Below are positions 50,630 through 58,670 of a stretch of 64,000 bases of DNA, one piece after another. Below the pieces are notes generated by a model. The model was not told where the DNA came from. It ran no database searches and worked only from the letters and a program-made list of their open reading frames with translations. The number at the start of each line of letters is the position of its first letter. Positions within the stretch are counted from its first letter, which is position 1. The DNA is from Bryobacteraceae bacterium (GTDB lineage Bacteria > Acidobacteriota > Terriglobia > Bryobacterales > Bryobacteraceae): NCBI GenBank assembly GCA_041394945.1, contig JAWKHH010000003.1:744001-808000 (forward strand). Direction: 5' to 3'. The position numbers and the translations under genes were made by a program.

Positions 50630-51283
50630 ATGATGCCTACGGAAGCTCAGCCCAAACCAAAGCTCACCCGCGCCGAAGCCGCCCGCATCAACGGCGCCAA
50701 GTCCCGCGGACCCAAAACCCCCGAGGGCAAAGCCCGCTCCGCCCAGAACGCCCGCAAGCACGGCCTCTACGCTCTCGACGCCGCCCTCCCCGCCGATCCC
50801 CAAGCCCAGCTCGACCACTATCGCGCTCTCGAAGCCCGCCTCCTCCAGGAAGCCTGCCTCAAGGCCGCTGCCGCCCATCCCAACGCCACTCGCACCCAGA
50901 TCCTCGGCGTAGCAACCGTCGCCATCCTCCCCGCGCTCGACCGGATCTCCATCCTCGAGGCGCGGGTCTACCGCTCGCTATACGGGTCCAAAAACAAGGG
51001 AACGAACCAAACGTCGGGCGCGCCCACCCCAGCGAAAAGCGCAGAGAAAACCATGGCCGCCGGCGCCGCCGGCAATCTGTATCAGAGCTTGGTCGAGGAG
51101 CCGGTGTCCCAGCCTAGAGCGACGAGGTCTTCGCCGGAGCCGCGTTCTCAGCCGGCCGGTCCACCTTGTACTGCCCGGGCTTCGCCTCGTACTTCGACGC
51201 GCACTTCGCCTGGATCTTCTGCGCGTGGAACACGCCGTCGGCCGCGAGCGTACCCTCGGCAACCGCCTGCGAACCGTCCTTGA
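50630..51283 (+). CDS. Small basic protein with a KSRGPKTPEGKARS motif, 3' end overlapping ccmE
   Basis: The start at 50630 (tandem ATGs) precedes a sequence common in many soil bacteria: RINGAKSRGPKTPEGKARSA, then QNARKHGLYA. This is a Lys/Arg-rich segment sometimes annotated only as hypothetical, possibly nucleic-acid binding. A helical part follows to about residue 125. The last 57 codons (51114-51283) run antisense to ccmE and look like shadow sequence (SSPEPRSQPAGPP), so an ancestral stop was probably lost or a frameshift has extended the frame. The functional protein likely ends near 51110. Confidence 0.55.
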   Translation: MMPTEAQPKPKLTRAEAARINGAKSRGPKTPEGKARSAQNARKHGLYALDAALPADPQAQLDHYRALEARLLQEACLKAAAAHPNATRTQILGVATVAILPALDRISILEARVYRSLYGSKNKGTNQTSGAPTPAKSAEKTMAAGAAGNLYQSLVEEPVSQPRATRSSPEPRSQPAGPPCTARASPRTSTRTSPGSSARGTRRRPRAYPRQPPANRP

Positions 51284-51560
51284 ACGTATCCGGCAGCGGC
51301 TCAATGCCGTTGTAGATCACGTTCAGCGTTTCCGCTTCCTGTTTCAGCGTGAACCGGACCTCGCGTCCGTGTCGCTCGATGGTGCCGCCGGCGACGTCGC
51401 CGGCCACCCGCAGCCGCTTGGAGTGGGCATCCGGCATCTGCCTCAATTCGGAAACGGTCTTGTAGTAGGTTGCCGTCTCGCTGATTCCGCCGGACATCAG
51501 CCATCCGAGCGAACCGAGGATCGCAAAAGAGAGTGCGCCGAACTTCAGATATGGATGCAT
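51114..51560 (-). CDS. ccmE: Cytochrome c maturation haem chaperone CcmE, Cys-type
   Basis: The product has 148 residues; the ATG at 51560 has an AAGGA ribosome site 7 bases upstream, better than the ATG at 51575. It has one N-terminal membrane helix (about residues 6-24) and the CcmE opening GISETATYYKTVSEL. An OB-fold barrel follows (RLRVAGDVAGGTIERHGREV, LNVIYNGIEPLPDTF). The covalent haem site, normally HxxxY, is KCASKYE, so the attachment residue is Cys120 with Tyr124 (CxxxY type, as described for some archaea and Desulfovibrio). It serves the several CxxCH proteins in this window. No other ccm gene is adjacent. Confidence 0.88.
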   Translation of the reverse strand: MHPYLKFGALSFAILGSLGWLMSGGISETATYYKTVSELRQMPDAHSKRLRVAGDVAGGTIERHGREVRFTLKQEAETLNVIYNGIEPLPDTFKDGSQAVAEGTLAADGVFHAQKIQAKCASKYEAKPGQYKVDRPAENAAPAKTSSL

Positions 51561-51629
51561 AAAAGAATCCTTCATTCCCAGTATACGGCTTCCCTCGCGT
51601 CGCCGGGCGCGGCTCTGTACAATGTCCGG

Positions 51630-53042
51630 GTGCCGACCACGCGCCGCCAGTTCAGCTCCGGGCTCGCCGGGGCCGCCCTCCAAACCCGGTCTCCGCGCCC
51701 ACCCAATATCGTCCTGATCCTCTCCGACGACCACACCGTCCCCCACCTTGGCTGCTACGGCGACCCGGTCATCCAAACGCCCCACCTGGACCGCTTCGCC
51801 GCCCAAGGCATCCGGTTTGACCGCGCATTCACGGCCGCGCCGCAATGCGTCCCCTCACGAACCGGGTTCCTCACCGGCCGCTCGCCCGTGGCCGCCCGCA
51901 TGGGGCGCTTCTCTTCGCCCCTCCCGCCCGACATCGCCACTCTGCCGGAGCTGCTGCGCGCCAAGGAATACTTCACCGGGATCTGCCGCCGCTGGTACCA
52001 CCTCGACGGGCCCGCCCGCCCCGGGCCCGTCACTGGTCCGCTGTTTGAGAAACACGCCATGCGCACGTTCGCCAAGCGGGTGGACTTCCTTGACGGCGGC
52101 TCGCCGCGGGCGAAGACAGCCGAGCGCGTCAACGCCTTCTTCGATAAACGCCCCTCCGGCAAGCCCTACTTCCTCTGGGTGAACTTCAACGACCCCCATC
52201 ACGCCTGGGACCGCGACAACCCCTTCGACAGGTACGACCGCGCCAGGATCCCCGTGCCCGCCTACCTGCCCGACCTCCCCGGCCTCCGCGACGACCTCGC
52301 CCGCTACTACGGCGAAATCAGCCGCATGGACGACGAGTTCCGCACCGTCCTCGACATCGTCGACCGCCGTGGCGGCGGCGACACCATCGTCGTCTTCGCC
52401 GGCGACAACGGATACGCCTTCCCGCACGGCAAAGGTTCGCTCTACGACCCCGGCTTGAACGTGCCCTTCCTCCTCCGCTGGCCGGGAGTCGTGAAGCCCG
52501 GCGCGGTCACGCGCGAACTCGTCTCCGGCGAGGACTTGACGCCCACTCTCCTCGAAGCCGCCGGCGTCGCACCCGCCAAGGGCATGACCGGGCGCAGCTT
52601 CCTGCCGCTCCTGCGCGTCGGCGCCGCCTACCAGCCGCGCGAACACATCTTCGCGGCCCGGCTGGCGCACGGCAACAGCCCCGTCACCGAAGACACCAAG
52701 GCCAACACTTTCGACCTCTCGCGCTGCGTCAGGAGCAAAACGCACAAGCTCATCTACAACTGCACGCCCCAGTACGAGTATTGGCCCGTCGATAGCGGCC
52801 GCGACGCCGGATGGCAGGAGATGGCCGCCGCCCGCGCCGGCAAACTCGCGCCAAAGCATGACCGCGCCTACTTCGGAAAGCGTCCCGTTCTCGAGCTCTA
52901 CGATCTTGAAAAGGACCCGGCCGAACTGGATAACGTCGCCGGTCAGGCCCCGTACGCCGCCATCCAGCGCGAACTCATGGTGGCTCTGCAGGAGAAGATG
53001 ATCGTCGACTACGACTTCCTCCCGCTGCCGCTTGCGGAATGA
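51630..53042 (+). CDS. Exported arylsulfatase-family enzyme
   Basis: The product has 470 residues from a GTG that gives a Tat-like leader (PTTRRQFSSGLAGAALQT); the frame is open further upstream, but that part overlaps ccmE. It has the N-terminal metal site NIVLILSDDHTVPHLGCYG, and the formylglycine motif CVPSRTGFLTGR with the modifiable Cys. The downstream metal site is VVFAGDNGYAFPHGKGSLYD, and LYDLEKDPAELDNVA closes the fold. These are Cys-type sulfatases needing a formylglycine-generating enzyme, not present in the window. Likely hydrolyses sulfate esters of polysaccharides; substrate unknown. Confidence 0.93.
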   Translation: MPTTRRQFSSGLAGAALQTRSPRPPNIVLILSDDHTVPHLGCYGDPVIQTPHLDRFAAQGIRFDRAFTAAPQCVPSRTGFLTGRSPVAARMGRFSSPLPPDIATLPELLRAKEYFTGICRRWYHLDGPARPGPVTGPLFEKHAMRTFAKRVDFLDGGSPRAKTAERVNAFFDKRPSGKPYFLWVNFNDPHHAWDRDNPFDRYDRARIPVPAYLPDLPGLRDDLARYYGEISRMDDEFRTVLDIVDRRGGGDTIVVFAGDNGYAFPHGKGSLYDPGLNVPFLLRWPGVVKPGAVTRELVSGEDLTPTLLEAAGVAPAKGMTGRSFLPLLRVGAAYQPREHIFAARLAHGNSPVTEDTKANTFDLSRCVRSKTHKLIYNCTPQYEYWPVDSGRDAGWQEMAAARAGKLAPKHDRAYFGKRPVLELYDLEKDPAELDNVAGQAPYAAIQRELMVALQEKMIVDYDFLPLPLAE

Positions 53043-53102
53043 CCTCCGGCCGATCCGAAATGCTAACCTGATCTGAGCGGCGCCACCGCGCGCCGATTCC
53101 CT

Positions 53103-55043
53103 ATGAGCCAGATCACAGTCACCCTGCCCGACGGGTCGCAAAAGGCCGTCGAACAGGGCAGCAGCGCCCTTGACCTTGCCCGCGGCATCAGTCCGCGGCT
53201 GGCCGACGACGCCATCGTGGCGCGCGTCGACGGCAACCTCTACGACCTCACCCGCCCCCTCGATCACAACGCCGCGGTCGAGATCCTCACTACGAAAAAC
53301 CCCGAGTCTCTCGAGGTCTACCGGCACTCCACCGCCCATCTCCTCGCCGCCGCCGTGCTCGAACTCTTCCCCGGCACGCGGCTCGGCGTCGGCCCTCCCA
53401 CCGAGGCCGGCTTCTACTACGACTTCCAGCGCGATGAGCCCTTCACGCCCGAAGACCTCGCCAGGATCGAGGCGAAGATGGCCGAGATCCGCGACCGCGA
53501 CTACACCTACGATCGCGTGATGACGCGCAAGCCCGAAGGCCTCGAAAAGTACGGCGAGGAAGGCGCATGGATGAAGTGCGAGCTCATTCGCGAAAAGGCC
53601 GACGAGTATTTCTCCGAATACACGCTCGGCCCGCATTTCATCGATTTCTGCCGCGGGCCGCACGTCCCCTCCACCAAGCGCCTCAAGGCGTTCAAGCTGC
53701 TCTCTGTCTCCGGCGCCTACTGGAAGGGCGACCAGAGCCGCGAGCAGTTGCAGCGCATCTACGGCACGGCGTTCTTCACGCAGAAGCAGCTCGACGAATA
53801 CCTGCACAAGCTCGAAGAGGCGAAGAAGCGCGACCACCGCAAACTCGGCCGCGAGCTCGACCTCATCTCGATTCAAGAAATCGCCGGGCCCGGACTCATC
53901 TTCTTCCACCCCAAGGGCGCGCTCGTGCGCAAGCTCCTCGAAGACTGGATGCGCGATCAGTATCTTGCCCGCGGCTACTCGATCGTTTCCACGCCGCACA
54001 TCGGGCGCGAGGACCTCTGGCGCACCTCCGGCCATCTGGTGAACTACAAGGACGCGATGTTCGCCGGCATGGAGCTCGACGACGCCACTTACCGGCTCAA
54101 GCCGATGAACTGCCCCTTCCACATCTTGATTTATCAGGACCGGCAGCGCAGCTATCGCGACCTCCCCATCCGCCTCGGCGAGCTCGGCACGGTTTACCGT
54201 TACGAGCGTTCCGGCGTCCTGCACGGGCTCATGCGCGTGCGCGGCTTCACCCAGGACGACGCGCATATCTTCTGCCGCCCCGATCAGATCGAAGACGAAA
54301 TCGTGAGCTGCCTCCAGTTCGCCGTCGACACGCTCGAAACGTTCGGATTCGATCGCTACCACGCCGAGCTCTCCACCTGGGACGGCGGCGTGAGCGACAA
54401 ATACCTCGGCACGAAGGAAGAATGGGAACTCGCCGAGAACACACTCCGGAGCGCCGTCGAAAAGGTCGGGCTCAAGGTCACCGTGATGCCCGAAGAGGCG
54501 GCCTTCTACGGCCCCAAGATCGACGTCAAGCTCGTCGACGCGCTGGACCGTCCTTGGCAGCTCTCCACCGTCCAGTTCGACTTCAACCTTCCGCGCCGCT
54601 TCCAGCTCGAGTACGTCGGCGACGACGGGCAGAAGCACCAGCCGCTCATGTGCCATCGCGCCCTCTACGGCTCAGTGGAGCGCTTCTTCGGCATCCTGCT
54701 CGAGCACTACGCCGGCGCGTTTCCGGTGTGGCTGGCCCCCGTGCAGGCGATCGTCCTGCCCATCGCCGACCGTCACCAGGAGTACGCGAATCAGGTCCGC
54801 TCCGAAATCGCGGCAGCCGGTTTCCGCGTCGAAGTGGACGACAGCAAGGAGAAGGTGAACAACAAGATTCGCCTCGCTCAGGTCAACAAGATCCCCTACA
54901 TGCTGGTCGTCGGCGACCGCGAAGCGCAGGAAGGGACGGTCTCCGTGCGCAACCGCAAACACGGCGATCAGGGCGGCAAAACCGTAGCCGCATTCCTCGA
55001 CGTGCTGCGCGATGTCACCGCCCGGAAGGTTCCGTTCGAATAG
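53103..55043 (+). CDS. thrS: Threonyl-tRNA synthetase
   Basis: The product has 646 residues, standard length. An N-terminal TGS domain (residues 1-62) is followed by the editing domain with HSTAHLLAAAV (HxxxH) and FCRGPHVPS (CxxxH). The class II catalytic core has motif 1 around GLIFFHPKGALVRKLL, the zinc ligand in LKPMNCPFH, motif 2 GTVYRYERSGVLHGLMRVRG, and motif 3 around VWLAPVQ. The anticodon-binding domain ends the protein. It charges tRNA-Thr and removes Ser misacylation. It leads a run with the glycosyltransferase gene, whose ATG directly follows the thrS stop codon. Confidence 0.98.
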   Translation: MSQITVTLPDGSQKAVEQGSSALDLARGISPRLADDAIVARVDGNLYDLTRPLDHNAAVEILTTKNPESLEVYRHSTAHLLAAAVLELFPGTRLGVGPPTEAGFYYDFQRDEPFTPEDLARIEAKMAEIRDRDYTYDRVMTRKPEGLEKYGEEGAWMKCELIREKADEYFSEYTLGPHFIDFCRGPHVPSTKRLKAFKLLSVSGAYWKGDQSREQLQRIYGTAFFTQKQLDEYLHKLEEAKKRDHRKLGRELDLISIQEIAGPGLIFFHPKGALVRKLLEDWMRDQYLARGYSIVSTPHIGREDLWRTSGHLVNYKDAMFAGMELDDATYRLKPMNCPFHILIYQDRQRSYRDLPIRLGELGTVYRYERSGVLHGLMRVRGFTQDDAHIFCRPDQIEDEIVSCLQFAVDTLETFGFDRYHAELSTWDGGVSDKYLGTKEEWELAENTLRSAVEKVGLKVTVMPEEAAFYGPKIDVKLVDALDRPWQLSTVQFDFNLPRRFQLEYVGDDGQKHQPLMCHRALYGSVERFFGILLEHYAGAFPVWLAPVQAIVLPIADRHQEYANQVRSEIAAAGFRVEVDDSKEKVNNKIRLAQVNKIPYMLVVGDREAQEGTVSVRNRKHGDQGGKTVAAFLDVLRDVTARKVPFE

Positions 55044-56177
55044 ATGTTCGTCTGGGTGCTGGCGGCGCTGGTGGCAGGGTCGGCGGTGTATTGCCTGCTC
55101 GCGATCTTCGCCGAGCTCGGATTCCTGCTCACCACGCGCCCCGGGCTCTCGAACGCGGAGCCGATCAGCGTCCTGCGTCCGCTCGCCGGTGTCGACTCGG
55201 GTTTCGAAGAGAACCTCCGGAGCCTGTTCAAGCAGCGCTATCCGCACTTCGAACTCATCTTCGCCGTCCGCGATGAGAGTGACCCCGCCGTCCCCGTGCT
55301 CGAACAGTTCCGGACTCTGTTCCCGCGAATCCCGGCCAAACTGATCGTCACAGGCGAACCGCCGTATCCCAACGCGAAGGTCTGGAGCCTCGAGAAGATG
55401 ACCGCAGCCGCGCGCCATTCCCTACTCGTGATGACCGACAGCGACATTGGTCTCGAACGCGATTTCCTCGCCGAGATCGCCGCCGATTTTCAAGATCCCA
55501 AGCTCGGCCTGATGACCTGCCCGTACCGCGCGATTCCCGGCAAGTCCATTTGGTCCGGACTCGAAACCCTGACGGCCAATACCGAGTTCCTCTCCGGCGT
55601 CCTGGTGGCGCGCATGATCGAGGGAATGCGTTTCGCCGTCGGCCCCACGATGGCGGCGCGGAAGGCGGCGATCGAACAGGCCGGCGGCTGGGCGAACTTC
55701 CGGGACTATCTTGCCGAAGACTTCATGCTCGGCCAGGCGGTGGCGAAAGCCGGCGCCGGCGTTGGCCTCTCCCGCAGCGTCGTCGGCCATTCCATCGCCG
55801 CTACCGAACGCGAAACCTTCGCACAAAACGCCGAACACCGGCTGCGCTGGTGCCGCTCCACGCGGCGCTCGCGGCCGGCCGGCTACGTCGGCCAGTTGTT
55901 CACGCACACCGTGCCGCTCGCCGTCCTTCTGGCGCTCGCAGCGCCGGCTTGGTGGCCCTTGGCGCTGGCCGCCGTGCTGCTGCGATTCGCCGCCGCCGTG
56001 GGATGCGCCCGCATCCTGCGCGACCCCTTATTGAAACAAGCGTTCTATCTCCTCCCACTCGCCGACTTCGCCAGCTTCGGCTTCTGGATCGCCGGATTCT
56101 TCGGAAACAAGGTCCGCTGGCGGGACCGCATCTACCTGCTTCATCGCGACGGCCGCTTCGAGCGGGTGGCCTCATGA
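55044..56177 (+). CDS. Membrane glycosyltransferase, GT21/HpnI type
   Basis: The product has 377 residues starting immediately after the thrS stop. One N-terminal membrane helix (about residues 4-28) precedes a GT-A domain: SVLRPLAGVDSGFEENLRSL, YPHFELIFAVRDESDP, then LLVMTDSDIGLERDFL with the metal-binding Asp-x-Asp, and EDFMLGQ with RLRWCRSTR (the processive-type (R/Q)xxRW). Three or four C-terminal membrane helices follow. These match ceramide glucosyltransferase relatives, including HpnI, which adds N-acetylglucosamine to bacteriohopanetetrol. No other hopanoid gene is near, so the acceptor is uncertain. The stop overlaps the next gene (ATGA). Confidence 0.85.
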   Translation: MFVWVLAALVAGSAVYCLLAIFAELGFLLTTRPGLSNAEPISVLRPLAGVDSGFEENLRSLFKQRYPHFELIFAVRDESDPAVPVLEQFRTLFPRIPAKLIVTGEPPYPNAKVWSLEKMTAAARHSLLVMTDSDIGLERDFLAEIAADFQDPKLGLMTCPYRAIPGKSIWSGLETLTANTEFLSGVLVARMIEGMRFAVGPTMAARKAAIEQAGGWANFRDYLAEDFMLGQAVAKAGAGVGLSRSVVGHSIAATERETFAQNAEHRLRWCRSTRRSRPAGYVGQLFTHTVPLAVLLALAAPAWWPLALAAVLLRFAAAVGCARILRDPLLKQAFYLLPLADFASFGFWIAGFFGNKVRWRDRIYLLHRDGRFERVAS

Positions 56178-57943
56178 AGCGGCTGATTTTCCTGCTGGCC
56201 CTGGCCGCCTCCGCCCAGACGCGCAAGGACTCGGTCGTCGTCACCGGCGTCTACGAACCAGTGGCGAGCGAGGAAGTGGACCGCTCCGTTCGATCCATCG
56301 CCGTCGACGACGAGCAAAAGGTCCTCACCCATACCGTCACCGATTTTCTCAATCGCGACTCGTCCGTCGACCTCCGCCAGCGCGGGCAGAACAACATCCA
56401 GACAGACGTATCCATCCGCGGTTCCACATTCGGCCAGACCCTCGTCCTCCTCGACGGCATGCGGCTCAACGATGTCCAGAGCGGGCATCACAACATGGAC
56501 CTTCCGGTCCCGGTAGAGTCGCTCGAGCGGATCGAGGTCTTGAAGGGTTCAGGCTCGACCATGTACGGAAGCGACGCCATCGGCGGCGTGATCCACTTCG
56601 TCACCCGGACGCCCGAGCATTCCGAGATCCGGCTCCGCACCGGCATCGGCAGCTTCGGCGGCAACCAGGAGCGCGCCGCGCTGAGCTACACCCGCGGCAC
56701 GTTCGCCCAGCAACTGACGGCCTCGCGCGACTTCTCAACCGGTTTCGCGCCCAACCGCGACTACCGCAACCTCGCGCTCACCTCCACCACCGGCTTCCAG
56801 ACCAAGGCCGGAAACACCCGCCTCACGCTGGCCCATGCCGACAAGCCTTTCGGCGCCGAACAGTTTTACGGCAACTTCAATTCGTGGGAAAGGACCAAAA
56901 CGTGGTGGGCGTCGGCGAGGCACGCCTTCGACGACCAAACGAGCGTGAGCTTCATGTTCCGCCGCCACACAGACCTCTTCGTCCTCTATCGCGACCGGCC
57001 GCAGGTGTTCACCAACCGTCACGCCGCCGAAAGCTTCCAGGCATCCTTCCGCCGCTGGGAGGACCTGGGCGCCAACACCCGGCTCCACTGGGGCGTGGAA
57101 GGACTGCGCGACGCCATCGACAGCAACAACCTCGGCGTGCATACACGCGCCCGCGGAGCCGCCTACGCCGCGCTCGACATGCGCGCCGTGCGCCGCTTCT
57201 CGTTTTCGCTCGGCGCGCGCGAGGAATTCTACGGATCCGCCGATCACCAGTTCTCGCCCACCGCCGCCGCCGGCGCATGGCTCCACCCGACGCTCAAACT
57301 GCGGGCCAGCGTCACGCGCGCCTTCCGCCTGCCGACCTTCACCGATCTCTACTATCACGACCCGGCGAACGCCGGCTCGCCCAATCTGCGGCCCGAATCG
57401 GCGGTGGGTTTCGAAGGCGGCCTCGATTGGCACGTCTCGCCGCGCGTCCGCGCGGACGTAACGGTGTTCCACCGCCGGGAGCGCGACGGGATCGACTACG
57501 TGCGGCGTTCCCTCACCGACATCTGGCGCGCCACCAACTTCCAGCGCCTTCGCTTCACGGGCGTCGAGGCATCCACGCGCGTGCGTGCCGGGCGCGGACA
57601 GGTGATCGACTTCAGCTACACCGGGCTGCGCGGCGCCAGCGCCGCCGTGGCCGGGCAGTTCTCCCGCTACTCGTTCAACTACCCGCGGCGCCTGGGAGTG
57701 GCCGGATGGCAAGGCACTCTCCCCGGCGGAATCGTGGCCCGCGGCCGCGTGGGCGCCGTCGAACGAATCGCCCGCGATCCCTACGCCGTCGTCGATCTCT
57801 ACGCGGCGCGGGCGCGCGGACGTGTCCATCCCTTCGTCCAGTTGACCAACCTCACGGACTCCGTCTACCAGGAGATCTTCGGCGTGGCGATGCCGGGCCG
57901 GGCGGCCATGGCCGGCGTCGAGCTGGTTTTGAGCCGGCGGTAA
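56174..57943 (+). CDS. TonB-dependent outer-membrane receptor (BtuB-like)
   Basis: The product has 589 residues from an ATG overlapping the glycosyltransferase stop. A signal peptide is present (MKRLIFLLALAASAQT). The plug domain shows QTDVSIRGSTFGQTLVLLDG, VPVESLERIEVLKGSGSTMY and GSDAIGGVIHFVTR. The beta-barrel strands end with the typical FQLTNLTD-like region and a C-terminal aromatic-poor strand (MAGVELVLSRR). It is small for the class, as in vitamin B12 receptors. The cargo is unknown, and no cobalamin transport gene is adjacent. Coupling to an envelope glycosyltransferase is unusual. Confidence 0.93.
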   Translation: MKRLIFLLALAASAQTRKDSVVVTGVYEPVASEEVDRSVRSIAVDDEQKVLTHTVTDFLNRDSSVDLRQRGQNNIQTDVSIRGSTFGQTLVLLDGMRLNDVQSGHHNMDLPVPVESLERIEVLKGSGSTMYGSDAIGGVIHFVTRTPEHSEIRLRTGIGSFGGNQERAALSYTRGTFAQQLTASRDFSTGFAPNRDYRNLALTSTTGFQTKAGNTRLTLAHADKPFGAEQFYGNFNSWERTKTWWASARHAFDDQTSVSFMFRRHTDLFVLYRDRPQVFTNRHAAESFQASFRRWEDLGANTRLHWGVEGLRDAIDSNNLGVHTRARGAAYAALDMRAVRRFSFSLGAREEFYGSADHQFSPTAAAGAWLHPTLKLRASVTRAFRLPTFTDLYYHDPANAGSPNLRPESAVGFEGGLDWHVSPRVRADVTVFHRRERDGIDYVRRSLTDIWRATNFQRLRFTGVEASTRVRAGRGQVIDFSYTGLRGASAAVAGQFSRYSFNYPRRLGVAGWQGTLPGGIVARGRVGAVERIARDPYAVVDLYAARARGRVHPFVQLTNLTDSVYQEIFGVAMPGRAAMAGVELVLSRR

Positions 57944-57946
57944 CTT

Positions 57947-57964
57947 TTCGCCGGGCCCGGCGAA
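57947..57964. promoter_or_regulatory. 18-bp perfect palindrome between TonB receptor and DUF1223 genes
   Basis: TTCGCCGGG is followed directly by its complement CCCGGCGAA. It starts 4 bases after the receptor stop codon, and its right end forms part of the GAAGGA ribosome site of the next gene. It could be a transcription terminator, an operator, or a structure masking that ribosome site. Confidence 0.4.
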
Positions 57965-57973
57965 GGAATCATC

Positions 57974-58657
57974 GTGCGAGTACTCATGGTCGCCCTCAGC
58001 GCCGTGGCGCTTTCCGCCCAGACGCCCGTCCTCGTTGAACTGTTCACCTCAGAGGGCTGTTCGAGCTGCCCGCCGGCCGACGCGCTGCTCGCCTCGATTC
58101 ACAAAGCGGGAGCCGCCTCCGGAGTTGAAGTGATCGCCCTCAGCGAGCACGTCGACTATTGGAACCAGCTCGGGTGGCGGGACCCATTCTCTTCGTCCGA
58201 GTTCACCGCCCGCCAGCAGAACTACGCGCGGCGGCTCGGCTTGCGCGGACCCTACACGCCGCAGATGGTGGTCGACGGGCGATGGGAGTTCGTCGGAAGC
58301 GACCGTTCCCGCCTCGGCAAGGCGCTCACCGAAGCGGCCAAGACGCCGAAACCGCGCGTCGGCATCACGCTTGATGGTCCGGCGCTGAAGTTGACCGTAC
58401 CCGGTGGGGTCCAGGGCGATGCGTGGCTCGCGATCACGGAAGACGGATTATCGGTGGATGTGCCGCGCGGGGAGAACACGGGACGCAAACTACGGCACGA
58501 GGCGGTGACGCGGCGGCTTGCCAAGCTCGGCAAGGGCGCGGCGTTCACGGAACCGTGGAAGCCGGACCCGCAATGGAAGGGCGCGCTGCGAGCCGTGGCG
58601 TTCGTCACCGATGCCCACGGAACCGTGGTCGCCGCAGGCGCCCTCCGAATCCCGTGA
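57974..58657 (+). CDS. DUF1223 exported thioredoxin-fold protein
   Basis: The product has 227 residues from a GTG with a GAAGGA ribosome site 6 bases upstream. It has a short signal peptide (MRVLMVALSAVALSAQ). The DUF1223 motif LVELFTSEGCSSCPPADALL carries a CxxC in a thioredoxin-like position, followed by ALSEHVDYWNQLGWRDPFSS and TPQMVVDGRWEFVGS. The family is periplasmic and presumed thiol-redox active without an assigned partner. It is 30 bases after the receptor gene and overlapped closely by the permease gene that follows. Confidence 0.93.
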   Translation: MRVLMVALSAVALSAQTPVLVELFTSEGCSSCPPADALLASIHKAGAASGVEVIALSEHVDYWNQLGWRDPFSSSEFTARQQNYARRLGLRGPYTPQMVVDGRWEFVGSDRSRLGKALTEAAKTPKPRVGITLDGPALKLTVPGGVQGDAWLAITEDGLSVDVPRGENTGRKLRHEAVTRRLAKLGKGAAFTEPWKPDPQWKGALRAVAFVTDAHGTVVAAGALRIP

Positions 58658-58670
58658 TGCATACTGGGAC

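Noticed and set aside
51855..54656. A 933-codon open frame on the minus strand opposite sulfatase and thrS
   Set aside because: It is exactly antisense to two well-conserved genes, and its sequence is the Glu/Gly/Val/Ala-rich composition that GC-rich antisense frames give. No motif is visible.
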